This document shows, piece by piece, positions 1 to 8,454 of a DNA stretch of 64,000 nucleotides. The position numbers were made by a program, and so were the translations under genes. The stretch's first letter is position 1, and every line of letters begins with the position of its first letter. The notes below the pieces were generated by a model. That model was not told where the DNA came from. It worked only from the letters and a program-made list of their open reading frames with translations, and did not search any database. Origin of the DNA: Acidobacteriaceae bacterium (GTDB lineage Bacteria > Acidobacteriota > Terriglobia > Terriglobales > Acidobacteriaceae); contig JAOAPN010000013.1 of the NCBI GenBank assembly GCA_025462885.1, positions 434,001-498,000 of the forward strand. Direction: 5' to 3'.

Positions 1-1407
1 TTGCAGGGGTTCTATTACGAGTCGTACCGGTTCGGGCACGCGGATAAGTTTCCGGCTCTCGGGGACAAGCACTGGTATGAGATCGTGCAGGCAGATGCCG
101 GGGCGATTGCGGATGGGAACTTCGACCTGGTGTGGCTTCCTCCGCCGGAGTTCGCTGGGGCGTTGAGCGCGGGCTATAATCCGAAGCAGTACTTCACACT
201 GGACAACAGTTACGGCACGCAGGCGCAGCAGAGAGCCGCGCTGGAGACATTGCTGGGCAAGGGCCTGGAGCCGGTGGCGGATATCGTCATCAACCATCGC
301 GACGGGACGGCTGGGTGGGCGGACTTTCAGAAGCCCGCGTGGGGGACGTGGGCGATCTGCGCGGATGATGAGGCATTCAGCAATCCTGCCTCGGGCGTTG
401 CGAATACTCCGGTGGCGCAGCGAGGCAAGTGTGAGGAGAAGGTTTCGTATCGACCGGGGACGACGTATGCCTACGAGTCGTTTCGAGATATCGCGCATAC
501 GGACATTCGGGTTCGGCGAGACACTGTCCGCTACCTGCTGATGCTGAAGTCGCTGGGGTATCGCGGGTGGCGCTACGACATGGTGCATGGCTACGGGGCG
601 CAGTGGATCGCGCTTTATAACCAGGCGACGAAGCCGACCTTTTCCGTGGGAGAGTACGACTGGGACAAGCAGGGGGAACAGCGAGGCTGGATCTGGGGTA
701 CATCGCAGAAGGCAAGCACTACCGGGGTAAACCACTTGAAGACTTCGAGTGACGTCTTCGACTTTCAGACCAAGTTCAGCCTGGGTGCGATCACCAGTAG
801 TTCCTACACGAGCTTGTACGGGCAGGGCGGCGGGATCGGACTGGTGGGAGATTCGACCGACAGTCTGCGGTGGAAAGAACGTGCGGTGACGTTCGCGGAG
901 AACCATGACACCGGCTTCCGCACCACGGAGGACGGTTCGCCAGAGAAGGATCATGAGCAGGACTCGTTCGCGAATGGATGGCAGGTGGAGCAGGCGTATG
1001 CGTTTTTGCTGACGCATCCTGGGGTGCCGTGCGTGTACTGGAAGCACTACTTTGAGTGGGGCCAAGATCTGCAGGCGAAGATCAAGGCGCTCATCAATGC
1101 TCGTAAGGCGGCGGGGGTAAATTCAGGCAGCGCGGTGGATCTGCAGGATAACGCGAAGCAGGCGGGGGTCTATGGGGCTCGGGTGGTTGGGACGCATGGG
1201 GAGCTGTTCGTGCGGGTGGGTGGGGAAGATGAGAAGTGGACGCCTGCTGCGTCGGGGTATTCGGACTATCGCGAGTATGCCGCCGGCGAGGGATGGCAGG
1301 TCTGGGTGAAGCTGCCGGGGAATCCCGCGATGGTACAAGCTCCGCACCGTGCTGCGTTTGCGGTGCCGAGCTTTCGGGATGTGAATGGGATTCGGGCTCC
1401 ATTTTAA
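1..1407 (+). CDS. alpha-amylase family glycoside hydrolase (GH13), 5' end outside window
   Basis: Hydrolyses alpha-1,4-glucosidic bonds of starch-like glucans. Visible TIM-barrel motifs are VADIVINHR (residues about 92-100), GWRYDMV with the candidate nucleophile Asp193, SVGEYDW with the candidate acid/base Glu218, and FAENHDTG with the transition-state Asp303. This is the expected GH13 order and spacing. The frame is open to base 1, and the first visible residues (MQGFYYESY) match the first barrel strand of GH13 enzymes, so only a short N-terminus, perhaps with a signal peptide, is missing. The TTG at base 1 should not be taken as a real start. The C-terminal part after residue 370 is a small beta domain. 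The family is certain from the motifs; substrate is inferred. Confidence 0.93.
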   Translation: MQGFYYESYRFGHADKFPALGDKHWYEIVQADAGAIADGNFDLVWLPPPEFAGALSAGYNPKQYFTLDNSYGTQAQQRAALETLLGKGLEPVADIVINHRDGTAGWADFQKPAWGTWAICADDEAFSNPASGVANTPVAQRGKCEEKVSYRPGTTYAYESFRDIAHTDIRVRRDTVRYLLMLKSLGYRGWRYDMVHGYGAQWIALYNQATKPTFSVGEYDWDKQGEQRGWIWGTSQKASTTGVNHLKTSSDVFDFQTKFSLGAITSSSYTSLYGQGGGIGLVGDSTDSLRWKERAVTFAENHDTGFRTTEDGSPEKDHEQDSFANGWQVEQAYAFLLTHPGVPCVYWKHYFEWGQDLQAKIKALINARKAAGVNSGSAVDLQDNAKQAGVYGARVVGTHGELFVRVGGEDEKWTPAASGYSDYREYAAGEGWQVWVKLPGNPAMVQAPHRAAFAVPSFRDVNGIRAPF

Positions 1408-1439
1408 TCTTGACGGAACGATGGATGTGGTTTGCGAGT

Positions 1440-1805
1440 CTAATTATTCCGAGGGCCTTTGCTTGAAACCCATGCCGCTATTCCCATAAGTACAGCAACA
1501 GCCCATACGGTGGCATCGAGTTTTGAAGGAGCCAGATCCTTCAGCCCAAAATGGGTGAAACCGGAACGAAATGGTAGCAGAAGGTTGACTGCTAGAAGTG
1601 TCCACAACCCTACAGCCGCAAGGCGAAACGAGTAGAAAGCGCATGCCTGCATCGGAAGTATCAAAAGGAGTGGGATGGAATCTGTCAGCCCTCCGAAACC
1701 GGTGCCTACCCATCCCATAAAGGAAATGAAGGCGCTGAACGGAAGGGCGAGCACGAAGAGCGACCAACGAGTAATCTGCTTTGCGGTCTCCGTGCTCTGG
1801 CTCAT
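1440..1805 (-). CDS. small membrane protein, unknown function
   Basis: A 121-residue protein with about four hydrophobic segments (residues roughly 14-32, 42-58, 60-78 and 98-113) and a charged N-terminus, so probably an integral inner-membrane protein. I recognise no family. It starts 9 bases downstream of the ychF stop on the same strand and is probably co-transcribed with it. The other frames here give Pro/Arg-rich shadow products, which supports this frame. It is convergent with the amylase gene, with about 30 bases between the stops. Confidence 0.65.
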   Translation of the reverse strand: MSQSTETAKQITRWSLFVLALPFSAFISFMGWVGTGFGGLTDSIPLLLILPMQACAFYSFRLAAVGLWTLLAVNLLLPFRSGFTHFGLKDLAPSKLDATVWAVAVLMGIAAWVSSKGPRNN

Positions 1806-1814
1806 GAGTTATGA

Positions 1815-2915
1815 CTATACGTTGAACTTGAAGAAGAGTATGTCGCCGTCCTTGACGATGTATTCCTTACCTTCAGAACGCAGCAGGCCTTTCTCTTTAA
1901 CGGCTTGTTCGCTGCCGTAGGTAAAGAGGTCGTCGGAGGCGTAGCAGTCGGCCTTGATGAAGCCTTTTTCGAAGTCGGTGTGGATGACTCCGGCGGCCCC
2001 GGGAGCCTTGGTGCCGCGAACGATGGTCCAGGCACGGACCTCCTGCACGCCGGCGGTGAAGTAGGTGATGAGGCCGAGCAGCCGGTACGCCGCGTGGATG
2101 AGGCGGTTGAGGCCGGGCTCTTCTAGGCCCATATCCTTCAGGAACTCGTCGCGCTCGGCAGGTTCGAGCTGGGAGAGTTCGGACTCCATCGAGCCGCTGA
2201 TGCGGACGACCTGGGAGTGCTCTTCGGCGGCGCGCTTTTCGACGGCGTCGACCCACTCATTGTGTCCGGAGAGGCCGGAGTCGTCGACGTTGGCGACGTA
2301 GAGCATGGGCTTGGCGGTGATGAGGTGGAGGTCGCGGGTGTAAGGCTTCTCTTCGTCGGTGAGGTCGACGGTGCGGGCAGGCTTGCCAGCTTCGAGGGCG
2401 ACCTTGAGCTTGCCGAGGGCCGAGAATTCAGTCTTGATCTTGTGATCGGCGTTGGCGGGCTTGTTGAGCTTTTCGACCTTGGCGTAACGCTTCTCGACGG
2501 TGTCGAGATCGGCCAGCAGCAGCTCGGTGTTGATGATGTCGATGTCGTGGAGGGGGTTGACGCCACCAGCGACGTGAATGACCTCGGGATCGGCGAAGCA
2601 GCGGACGACGTGGAGGATGGCGTCGGTGGAACGGATGTGCCCGAGGAATTGATTGCCGAGGCCTTCACCCTTGGAAGCGCCTTCGACGAGGCCGGCGATG
2701 TCGATGAACTCCATCGAGGTGGGGACGAGCGACTTGGGCTTGATGAGAGCCGAGATCTTAGCGAGACGGGTATCGGGAACGGTCACCGTACCGGTGTTCG
2801 GATCGATGGTGCAGAAGGGGTAGTTGGCGGCTTGCGCCTTGGCCGAGGTGAGGGCGTTGAAGATGGTGGATTTGCCTATGTTAGGTAGGCCGACGATTCC
2901 GCAATTGAGAGGCAT
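1815..2915 (-). CDS. ychF: redox-regulated ATPase/GTPase YchF
   Basis: Obg-family P-loop protein that in characterised bacteria prefers ATP, associates with ribosomes and influences oxidative-stress responses. The Walker A motif GLPNIGKST (residues 9-17), the IDIAGLV switch II region (Asp72, Gly75) and the characteristic run GASKGEGLGNQFL follow in order. A C-terminal TGS domain (about 280-364) ends in DGDILFFKFNV. At 366 residues it has the normal family length. It is conserved housekeeping; the small membrane protein downstream is probably in the same transcript. Confidence 0.97.
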   Translation of the reverse strand: MPLNCGIVGLPNIGKSTIFNALTSAKAQAANYPFCTIDPNTGTVTVPDTRLAKISALIKPKSLVPTSMEFIDIAGLVEGASKGEGLGNQFLGHIRSTDAILHVVRCFADPEVIHVAGGVNPLHDIDIINTELLLADLDTVEKRYAKVEKLNKPANADHKIKTEFSALGKLKVALEAGKPARTVDLTDEEKPYTRDLHLITAKPMLYVANVDDSGLSGHNEWVDAVEKRAAEEHSQVVRISGSMESELSQLEPAERDEFLKDMGLEEPGLNRLIHAAYRLLGLITYFTAGVQEVRAWTIVRGTKAPGAAGVIHTDFEKGFIKADCYASDDLFTYGSEQAVKEKGLLRSEGKEYIVKDGDILFFKFNV

Positions 2916-3257
2916 TTTTCTTTTTAGGTCCTTGCTTCTATTTGAACATGGGCGGAGGTTGTGGCGTGATTATCAAGAAGAAGCAATAGTCCTTTGCTTT
3001 GTCTCCATCCCTCAAAGTCGTTTCACCTACGCGAAGCGTCCAATACCCCACGAAGTGGCGTCCGCCCGGCGTAAGGGCGCACTTGGTCCTTACCTCGCCT
3101 CGCCGACACACCTCAAGGAATCCGCTTTAGGGCTGGAAGCGTTTCTTTCTTGACATGGCACGGGTTGGGGGGCGATAGTTGCGGAATTCCGGCCCCTGCA
3201 TGCGAACCCCCTTGCCCCAGTCCCGCTGTGCGGACGGTGCAGCCAGGAGATGTATCG
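2916..3257. other. intergenic region with a copy of a dispersed repeat
   Basis: This is the divergent gap between ychF and the small protein at 3258, so it should hold both promoters. Positions 3027-3084 are a diverged copy of the element found in inverted orientation at 12661-12713. No convincing gene lies here; longer open frames through the region are overlaps of the flanking genes. Confidence 0.6.
3027..3084 (+). repeat. dispersed intergenic repeat, copy 1
   Basis: About 55 bases, from ACGCGAAGCG to GTAAGGGCGC, line up base for base with the reverse complement of 12661-12713, with only a handful of substitutions. This copy keeps the central hairpin region CCACGAAGTGG. The outer GGCGCCC/GGGCGCC stem seen in copy 2 is partly degraded here. 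It lies between divergent genes. A family of dispersed palindromic elements is inferred from these two copies. Confidence 0.7.
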
Positions 3258-3695
3258 ATGGCGTACACGACGGAACAATTGCTGAAGATGACCGAGAAGG
3301 AGTTGGATGACCTCTTCGGGAGCAGTCCGGCGGGAATCATCCCCAACGGCGAGGCGCATGGGACGGCGATCCTGGGGACGGGTTCGAAGTTTACGCCGGA
3401 GATTGCGGCGCTGATCAACACGTTCGTGTGGCAGGGAAAGAACTTCGACGCCGCGCATGGGACGTTGCGAAACCGTATTCTCGCCTTTGGACTGAATGCG
3501 ATCGTGGCGCAGATCTATAAGGCTCCGAGTCTGCTCGATGGCAAGGAGTGCATCGTGCTGGACTACTCGCAGACCTCGCTGGTGGCGAAGCATATTCGTG
3601 ACGAGATACGGGAGATCGGGCCGGGGATGTACCTGGGACTGGTGTTCTGGGACACCAAGAAGACAATCCATTTTGCACTGCAGTTTCCGGTCTGA
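3258..3695 (+). CDS. conserved small protein coupled to catalase-like protein
   Basis: A 145-residue cytosolic-looking protein with no signal peptide. I recall similar proteins beside catalase-superfamily genes, but know of no assigned biochemical role. The ATG at 3258 is chosen because AGGAG lies 8 bases upstream and the protein proper (MAYTTEQLLKMTEKELDDLF) begins there; the frame stays open upstream to 3150 without a ribosome site. Its stop codon overlaps the next start (TGATG at 3693-3697), so the two are translationally coupled. The coupling suggests it stabilises or modulates the catalase-fold partner; that is inference. Confidence 0.85.
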   Translation: MAYTTEQLLKMTEKELDDLFGSSPAGIIPNGEAHGTAILGTGSKFTPEIAALINTFVWQGKNFDAAHGTLRNRILAFGLNAIVAQIYKAPSLLDGKECIVLDYSQTSLVAKHIRDEIREIGPGMYLGLVFWDTKKTIHFALQFPV

Positions 3696-4948
3696 TGGGG
3701 AGCGGCGGGGCGGGCAGGATGGACGACTCGAATGTGAGCAAGCCGCAGGCTCCTCCGAATACGGGGTCGGCGTGGCTGGACTTTGTGAGTCGCTCGATAA
3801 CCTCTCTGGTGCATCTGGAGAGCAGGTTCGACCCGTTTGTGCGGCCGGTCTTCGATGCTGTGGTGCGCGACCATGCGGCGAACTTTGTGACGGGTCTGAT
3901 TAACCGACGGCGGGTGGATGAGGGTTTGAAGATCGCAGAAGAGCGAATTCAGCCGGACGAAGAGGAGTTCGTCGAGTCGGTGATTACGTCGTTCAAGGCG
4001 CAGCTTAAGGGCTTGTGGAAGCCGGGTGGGTTTCAACGGGGCGGCAATACCAAGACGCACGGGATCGTGCGCGGCGAGTTCACGGTGCATGACGGGCTGC
4101 CTCTGGAGTTGCGGCATGGGGTATTTGCGGAGCCGCGAACCTTCAAGGCGTGGGTGCGGCTTGCAGGGCCGGGACCCTACGTTACGCCGGATATCGAAGA
4201 CGTCGGCTTCATGAGTATGAGCATCAAGCTGATGGGCGTGCCGGGGCCGAAGCTGATGGAGGAAGAGAAGTTCACACAGGACTTTACGGGGGTATCGCCA
4301 CCTACGTTTGTCACGCCGGACATTATGGCGAATGCGCAGTTGCAGCAGGAGAGTCTGAAGAACGCGCAGATCTTCTACTTCATCAATCGGCGCCGCTCGC
4401 ATGTGCTGGATCTCATCATGCAGGGACTGTTCATCAAGACGCAGAGCAGTCCGTTTGAAGCGCCCTACTTTAGCTGCGTGCCGTACCTGTTGGGGGAGTG
4501 GCAGGCGATGCAGTATTCGATGTGGCCGAAGTGGACGAAGCGCACACCGATTCCGCGGCTGCCGCTGCGGCCTCCGGACGATTATCTGCGGAATGCAATG
4601 GTGGCGAAGCTTGCGAGGGAGGACGTCGAGGTCGACTTCAAAGTGCAGTTGCAACGCGACTCGCATCGGATGCCAATTGAGAACAATGGAGTGTTGTGGC
4701 CGGAACGGTTGTCGCCCCGCGTGTCGGTCGCTACGCTGCGGATTCCACGGCAGATCTTCAATTCTCAAGCGCAGATGGAATTTGCGAAGAAGCTTTCGTA
4801 TAACCCCTGGCATTGTGTTCCCGAGCATCGCCCGCTGGGGAACCAGAGCCGAGGAAGGAAGAGGATCTATGACGAGCTATCGCGGCTGCGGCACTCGATG
4901 AATGCGGTGGAGTTGTATGAGCCTACCGGGGACGAGACTTTCGATTGA
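3695..4948 (+). CDS. catalase-like (catalase superfamily) protein
   Basis: A 417-residue protein resembling the y4iL-like branch of the catalase superfamily. Visible hallmarks are THGIVRGEFTVHDGLP (about residues 119-134), where the His lies where the catalase distal histidine would be, and a C-terminal segment YNPWHCVPEHRPLGNQSRGR. The classical Arg-x-x-x-Tyr proximal haem-ligand motif of true catalases is not seen, so peroxidase-like, allene-oxide-synthase-like or other haem chemistry is as likely as H2O2 dismutation. No signal peptide is seen. The start overlaps the upstream stop; an alternative ATG at 3719 is possible. Confidence 0.85.
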   Translation: MGSGGAGRMDDSNVSKPQAPPNTGSAWLDFVSRSITSLVHLESRFDPFVRPVFDAVVRDHAANFVTGLINRRRVDEGLKIAEERIQPDEEEFVESVITSFKAQLKGLWKPGGFQRGGNTKTHGIVRGEFTVHDGLPLELRHGVFAEPRTFKAWVRLAGPGPYVTPDIEDVGFMSMSIKLMGVPGPKLMEEEKFTQDFTGVSPPTFVTPDIMANAQLQQESLKNAQIFYFINRRRSHVLDLIMQGLFIKTQSSPFEAPYFSCVPYLLGEWQAMQYSMWPKWTKRTPIPRLPLRPPDDYLRNAMVAKLAREDVEVDFKVQLQRDSHRMPIENNGVLWPERLSPRVSVATLRIPRQIFNSQAQMEFAKKLSYNPWHCVPEHRPLGNQSRGRKRIYDELSRLRHSMNAVELYEPTGDETFD

Positions 4949-5023
4949 AGTACGGGCTCTGAAGAAGATTGCTTGTGGGGAATGCTGCGCGGCGTTAGGC
5001 TGGTTGGGTTGTGCGAGGTGAGG

Positions 5024-5581
5024 ATGATGCGAAAGATTCGATTGGCTTGTACGGTGACGGGCGTTGTCATGTCCGTCGTGGCTTCTGGTGTGATGTTTGG
5101 ACAGGCCCCTGCGGGGCCGCCTCCGGTTCCAGGGCCGGCAGGTGAGGTGCAGCGAAGCTATGCGGCGCAGAAGGACAATCTGCTGAAGACGGCGGAGAAG
5201 ATGCCGGCGGATCAGTACCAATACAAGCCCACTCCCGAAGTGCGGACGTTTGCGCGGGTAGTGAATCATGTGACCGAGGCGCAGATCCGAAGCTGCGGTA
5301 TCGTCAACGGTACTCCTGCTGCCGAGCAGATGAAGACGCCTGCAGATACAGCGGATAAAGCTGCTGTGATCGCAGGGCTGAAGGCTTCGTTCGCAGAGTG
5401 CGATAAGGCGTATGGATCGACGACCGACGCCAACTTTACGGAGATGTTTACGGCTGGACCGGGCAAGCGGTCGCGTGCGGGGATTTTGTGGGGCAACGTC
5501 TCGCATGACAACGAGCAGTATTCCGGGCTGTCGATGTATCTGCGGCTGAAGGGGCTGGCTCCGCCTACGAGCGAGAAGTAG
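5024..5581 (+). CDS. exported DinB-fold family protein
   Basis: A 185-residue protein starting MMRKIRLACTVTGVVMSVV, a Sec signal peptide with cleavage probably after FGQA (about residue 28). The mature part matches the secreted DinB-like four-helix family common in Acidobacteriota: an early helix (SYAAQKDNLLKTAEKMPADQ), the RTFARVVNHVTEAQ segment carrying the first His, and a late NVSHDNEQYSGLSMYLRL segment carrying the second His. Members bind a divalent metal; activity is unknown. The ATG at 5024 follows a GAGGTGAGG ribosome site. A terminator-like hairpin follows at 5621. Confidence 0.85.
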   Translation: MMRKIRLACTVTGVVMSVVASGVMFGQAPAGPPPVPGPAGEVQRSYAAQKDNLLKTAEKMPADQYQYKPTPEVRTFARVVNHVTEAQIRSCGIVNGTPAAEQMKTPADTADKAAVIAGLKASFAECDKAYGSTTDANFTEMFTAGPGKRSRAGILWGNVSHDNEQYSGLSMYLRLKGLAPPTSEK

Positions 5582-5620
5582 GTAAGCCAGTTGTCAGTTC
5601 TCAGTGGTCAGTAATTGCAA

Positions 5621-5661
5621 GAGGTGGGCTCCAGTGGATGACGCTGGAGCCTCTTCTTTTG
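5621..5661. terminator. rho-independent terminator between convergent genes
   Basis: GGCTCCAG at 5627-5634 pairs perfectly with CTGGAGCC at 5644-5651 around a 9-base loop. The T-rich run TCTTCTTTT follows. It lies between the DinB-like gene ending at 5581 and the convergent gene ending at 5674, so it should mainly stop the plus-strand transcript. Confidence 0.7.
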
Positions 5662-5673
5662 CTGTTTGTGCTC

Positions 5674-6168
5674 TTACCAGGAGTAGCCGCCGGAGGGTGG
5701 GGGCCAGGCTTTCTGGAACTGACGTAGCACAACGATGCGTCCGAGGTGATAGGCGTTATGGGTGGCGAGGCTGATGAGTTGGTCTCGAATCGACATGATA
5801 CGAACGGGATAGCCGGGGCGAGAGGGGCAGCGGATCGGGTCGTCGAGGTGGGTGAGGTCGTCGGCGTTGATCGCAGATTGGGCGGCCCCAGTGAGGAACC
5901 TGGTACGTAGGGCATCGAAGGATTCTTCGGCGATCTGCTGAGGAGTGGGGAAGCCGTCTTCCGGGCGGGCGGGGAATGGGGTTTCGACTTTGGCGATCCA
6001 GTTGAGGGTGACCCGCTGCCAGAAGGCGAGATGCCAGAGCTCTTCGTAGATGGTGTGGGGCAGGTTCGGGATTCGTTGGTGTGCCTGTTGCTCGGTGAGG
6101 CCTTCGAGGACGTGTGAGGGCGCGGCGGCGTAGCTGTCGGCGATCAAAGCTGTGGCTAGTTCGGTCAT
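5674..6168 (-). CDS. DinB family protein
   Basis: A 164-residue cytosolic DinB/YfiT-like four-helix-bundle protein, a fold used by metal-dependent thiol S-transferases and damage-inducible proteins. The metal-binding pattern is visible as His in EELWHLAFWQ (residues about 43-52) and the pair in LATHNAYHLGRIVVLRQF near residue 140. No signal peptide is seen, unlike the gene at 5024, so the two are not recent duplicates. The start at 6168 is preceded by AAGGGGAC. The exact substrate is unknown. Confidence 0.88.
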   Translation of the reverse strand: MTELATALIADSYAAAPSHVLEGLTEQQAHQRIPNLPHTIYEELWHLAFWQRVTLNWIAKVETPFPARPEDGFPTPQQIAEESFDALRTRFLTGAAQSAINADDLTHLDDPIRCPSRPGYPVRIMSIRDQLISLATHNAYHLGRIVVLRQFQKAWPPPSGGYSW

Positions 6169-6225
6169 GCGTGTCCCCTTCCCTCGTTGGACGCGAGGTT
6201 TCTGTAACGGAGCTGCTGTCGGATT

Positions 6226-6981
6226 TTAGTGTGCGGTCGTGGGCGGGAGTTCGCGGATTTTGATGTTTCGGAAGGAGACGGGAAAGCCGTGATCCTGAAG
6301 GAGGAGGTAGCCGGACGATGCGTCGCCGAAGCCGGGGTAGACGTGGAATTTGCTGTCGGCGACAAGCTGCTTGAACTTTGGCGTGAGGCGGTCGTACTCG
6401 ACAACCTTAACGCCGTTGAGCCAGTGCTCGCCGTGGATTCCATGGACGACGATGCGAGCGGTGTTCCACTGGCCAATGGGGTGAATCGGCTTGGAGGTGG
6501 CGGCGGGGATCAGATCGTAGAGCGACGCCACGGTGCGGTTGCCATCGCGACCCTTCTTTGCGTCGGGGTGGAGCGCGTCGTCAAGGATCTGGTACTCGAA
6601 GCCGACGGGGGATCCGGTGGTCTTGTTATAGGCAGGGTCGACGAAGTACTTGATGCCGCTGTTGGCACCGGGAGTGATGCGGAAGTCGACGGAGAGCTCG
6701 AAGTTGGCGTAGGTACGGGAGGAGATGATGTCGCCGGCGTTTCCACCCTCTTCACCTCCGTGTTCGGTGACGGAGAGGAGGCCGTCCTTGATCTCCCAGC
6801 CAGCGGTGGGGAAGGCGGGGCCGTGGGTACTGTGCCAGCCTTCGGCGGTCTTGCCATCGAAGAGAAGATGCCAGCCCTGGGCTTGTTCCTGCAAGGTGAG
6901 AGTGTTGGGCGTTTGGGCTTGAAGCTGCGTGAATGCGGTGAGGATGACTGTGGCGGCGAGGATGTGAGTGCGGGTGCGCAT
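6226..6981 (-). CDS. secreted DUF1080 (3-keto-disaccharide hydrolase domain) protein
   Basis: A 251-residue protein with signal peptide MRTRTHILAATVILTAFTQLQAQ followed by a DUF1080 concanavalin-like jelly-roll. Recognisable segments are GWHLLFDGKTAEGWHS, WEIKDGLLSV, NFELSVDFRITPGANSGIKYF and GFEYQILDD, ending in VSFRNIKIRELP. Domains of this type hydrolyse 3-keto-glycosides or bind glycans, usually outside the cytoplasm. No catalytic residues can be assigned confidently by eye. It is divergent from the aminotransferase gene at 7075 with 93 bases between them. Confidence 0.9.
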   Translation of the reverse strand: MRTRTHILAATVILTAFTQLQAQTPNTLTLQEQAQGWHLLFDGKTAEGWHSTHGPAFPTAGWEIKDGLLSVTEHGGEEGGNAGDIISSRTYANFELSVDFRITPGANSGIKYFVDPAYNKTTGSPVGFEYQILDDALHPDAKKGRDGNRTVASLYDLIPAATSKPIHPIGQWNTARIVVHGIHGEHWLNGVKVVEYDRLTPKFKQLVADSKFHVYPGFGDASSGYLLLQDHGFPVSFRNIKIRELPPTTAH

Positions 6982-7074
6982 GGATGTCCACGATACTCGG
7001 GGTGTGGCTAGTTCGGCTAGTGGGTGGAGTGGGATTTTCTTTACCTCCCCGGCGCGATGGCCTAGATTGCTTGT

Positions 7075-8376
7075 ATGGCACTCAATGATCGTCGTTCCTT
7101 CCTGAAGATGACGGCCCTAGCCGGGGCATTTTCGTCGAACAGCCTCTTTTCCAAGGCCTTTGCGGCTGATATGGGTGTCGCATCCGACAGCGTGAGCCAT
7201 CTGGATGCGGGAGAGGTCGCTCAGAACGAGGACTACTGGAGCGTGATTCAGCGCGGCTACTCGGTGAGTCCGCAGATTATTAATCTGAATAATGGCGGGG
7301 TCTCTCCGGCGCCCATCGTGGTGCAGCAAGCGGTGGAGCGCTACAACCAGATGACGAATGAAGGGCCGTCGTACTTCATGTGGCAGATTCTTGACCAGGG
7401 TCGCGAGCCGCTGCGGCAGAGCCTCGCCCGGCTGGCTGGCGCGTCTCCGGAAGAGATTGCGATCAATCGCAACTCGACCGAGGCGTTGAATACGATCATC
7501 TACGGACTTCCGTTCAAAGCTGGGGACGAGGTGTTGGGGTGCAAGTTCGACTATCCCAACATGATGAATGCGTATCGGCAGAGAGCGGCGCGCGATGGCA
7601 TCGTCTACAAGCAGGTCAGCTTCAACTTTCCTGTCGAGGACGTCGCCGCGATTGTGAAGACTTACGAGGATGCCATCACGCCACGCACTCGCCTGATCCA
7701 TGTGACGCATGTGGTGAACTGGGTGGGCCAGGTGATGCCGGTGCGGGAGATCGCCGATATGGCGCATGCGCATGGGATTGAAGTGATCGTCGATGGCGCG
7801 CACTCGTTCGGGCTGCTGGACTTCAAGATTCCCGATCTGCACTGCGATTACTTTGGAACGAGTCTGCACAAGTTTCTGTCTGCGCCGATCGGCTCGGGGA
7901 TGATGTGGGTGAAGCAAGACCATATTGAGAAGCTATGGCCGCTGACCTGTTACGGCGATCCGCACAGCAAGGACATTCGCAAGTTCGAGGCTTTGGGAAC
8001 GCGCAGCTTTCCGATTGAACAGGGCATCGGAGAGGCAATCAACTTTCATGAGGCGATCGGTTCGAAGCGCAAGCAGGAACGCATTTTCTACCTGAAGAAC
8101 TACTGGGCGACGCGGGTGATGAAGATTCCCGGAGTAAAGCTGCATACCTCGCTGGATCCGAGATTCTCGTGCGCGATCTGCGGGGTGAGTATCGAGGGGA
8201 TCACTCCGGGTCAACTGACGACGGCGCTGTTCGACCGCTACAAGATTCACACGGTTGGGATCGACTATGAGGGTGTTCGGTGCATCCGGGTCACACCGCA
8301 TGTGTACACGCGGATCGGCGATCTGGATAAGTTTGTGAATGCGATGAGTGAGATTGCGGCGAGTCGGAAGGCTTAG
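7075..8376 (+). CDS. Tat-exported class V aminotransferase-fold PLP enzyme
   Basis: A 433-residue protein related to isopenicillin-N-epimerase/cysteine-desulfurase-like PLP enzymes. The N-terminus NDRRSFLKMTALAGAFSS is a twin-arginine signal, so the folded, cofactor-loaded enzyme is probably exported. The PLP site is visible: SLHKF with the Schiff-base Lys266, preceded by VDGAHSFG with Asp240 and His243 against the pyridine ring. NRNSTEALN near residue 135 fits the phosphate-binding loop. The substrate cannot be told; epimerase, desulfurase or kynureninase-like activity are all possible. The ATG at 7075 is the only start that keeps the Tat motif at the N-terminus. Confidence 0.9.
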   Translation: MALNDRRSFLKMTALAGAFSSNSLFSKAFAADMGVASDSVSHLDAGEVAQNEDYWSVIQRGYSVSPQIINLNNGGVSPAPIVVQQAVERYNQMTNEGPSYFMWQILDQGREPLRQSLARLAGASPEEIAINRNSTEALNTIIYGLPFKAGDEVLGCKFDYPNMMNAYRQRAARDGIVYKQVSFNFPVEDVAAIVKTYEDAITPRTRLIHVTHVVNWVGQVMPVREIADMAHAHGIEVIVDGAHSFGLLDFKIPDLHCDYFGTSLHKFLSAPIGSGMMWVKQDHIEKLWPLTCYGDPHSKDIRKFEALGTRSFPIEQGIGEAINFHEAIGSKRKQERIFYLKNYWATRVMKIPGVKLHTSLDPRFSCAICGVSIEGITPGQLTTALFDRYKIHTVGIDYEGVRCIRVTPHVYTRIGDLDKFVNAMSEIAASRKA

Positions 8377-8403
8377 GGGGATCGTCTCAGGCATAACGCG
8401 TCG

Positions 8404-8442
8404 GGCATAGATCGCGACTCTCTCTGAGTCGGGATCTATGCC
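8404..8442. terminator. bidirectional hairpin between convergent genes
   Basis: Arms at 8404-8420 and 8426-8442 are reverse complements over 17 bases with one mismatch, around the loop TCTCT. It sits between the aminotransferase stop (8376) and the convergent gene ending at 8455. No long T-tract follows, so termination is inferred from stem strength and position. Confidence 0.6.
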
Positions 8443-8454
8443 GTGGGTGACGGC

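Noticed and set aside
2217..2888. 223-codon plus-strand frame opposite ychF
   Set aside because: Gly/Val/Asp-rich with no motif; fully inside ychF, which has all family motifs.
3563..4828. Long minus-strand frame of 421 codons opposite the catalase-like gene
   Set aside because: Product is Arg/His/Pro/Leu-rich with no domain; it is the antisense shadow of a well-supported coding gene with high GC.
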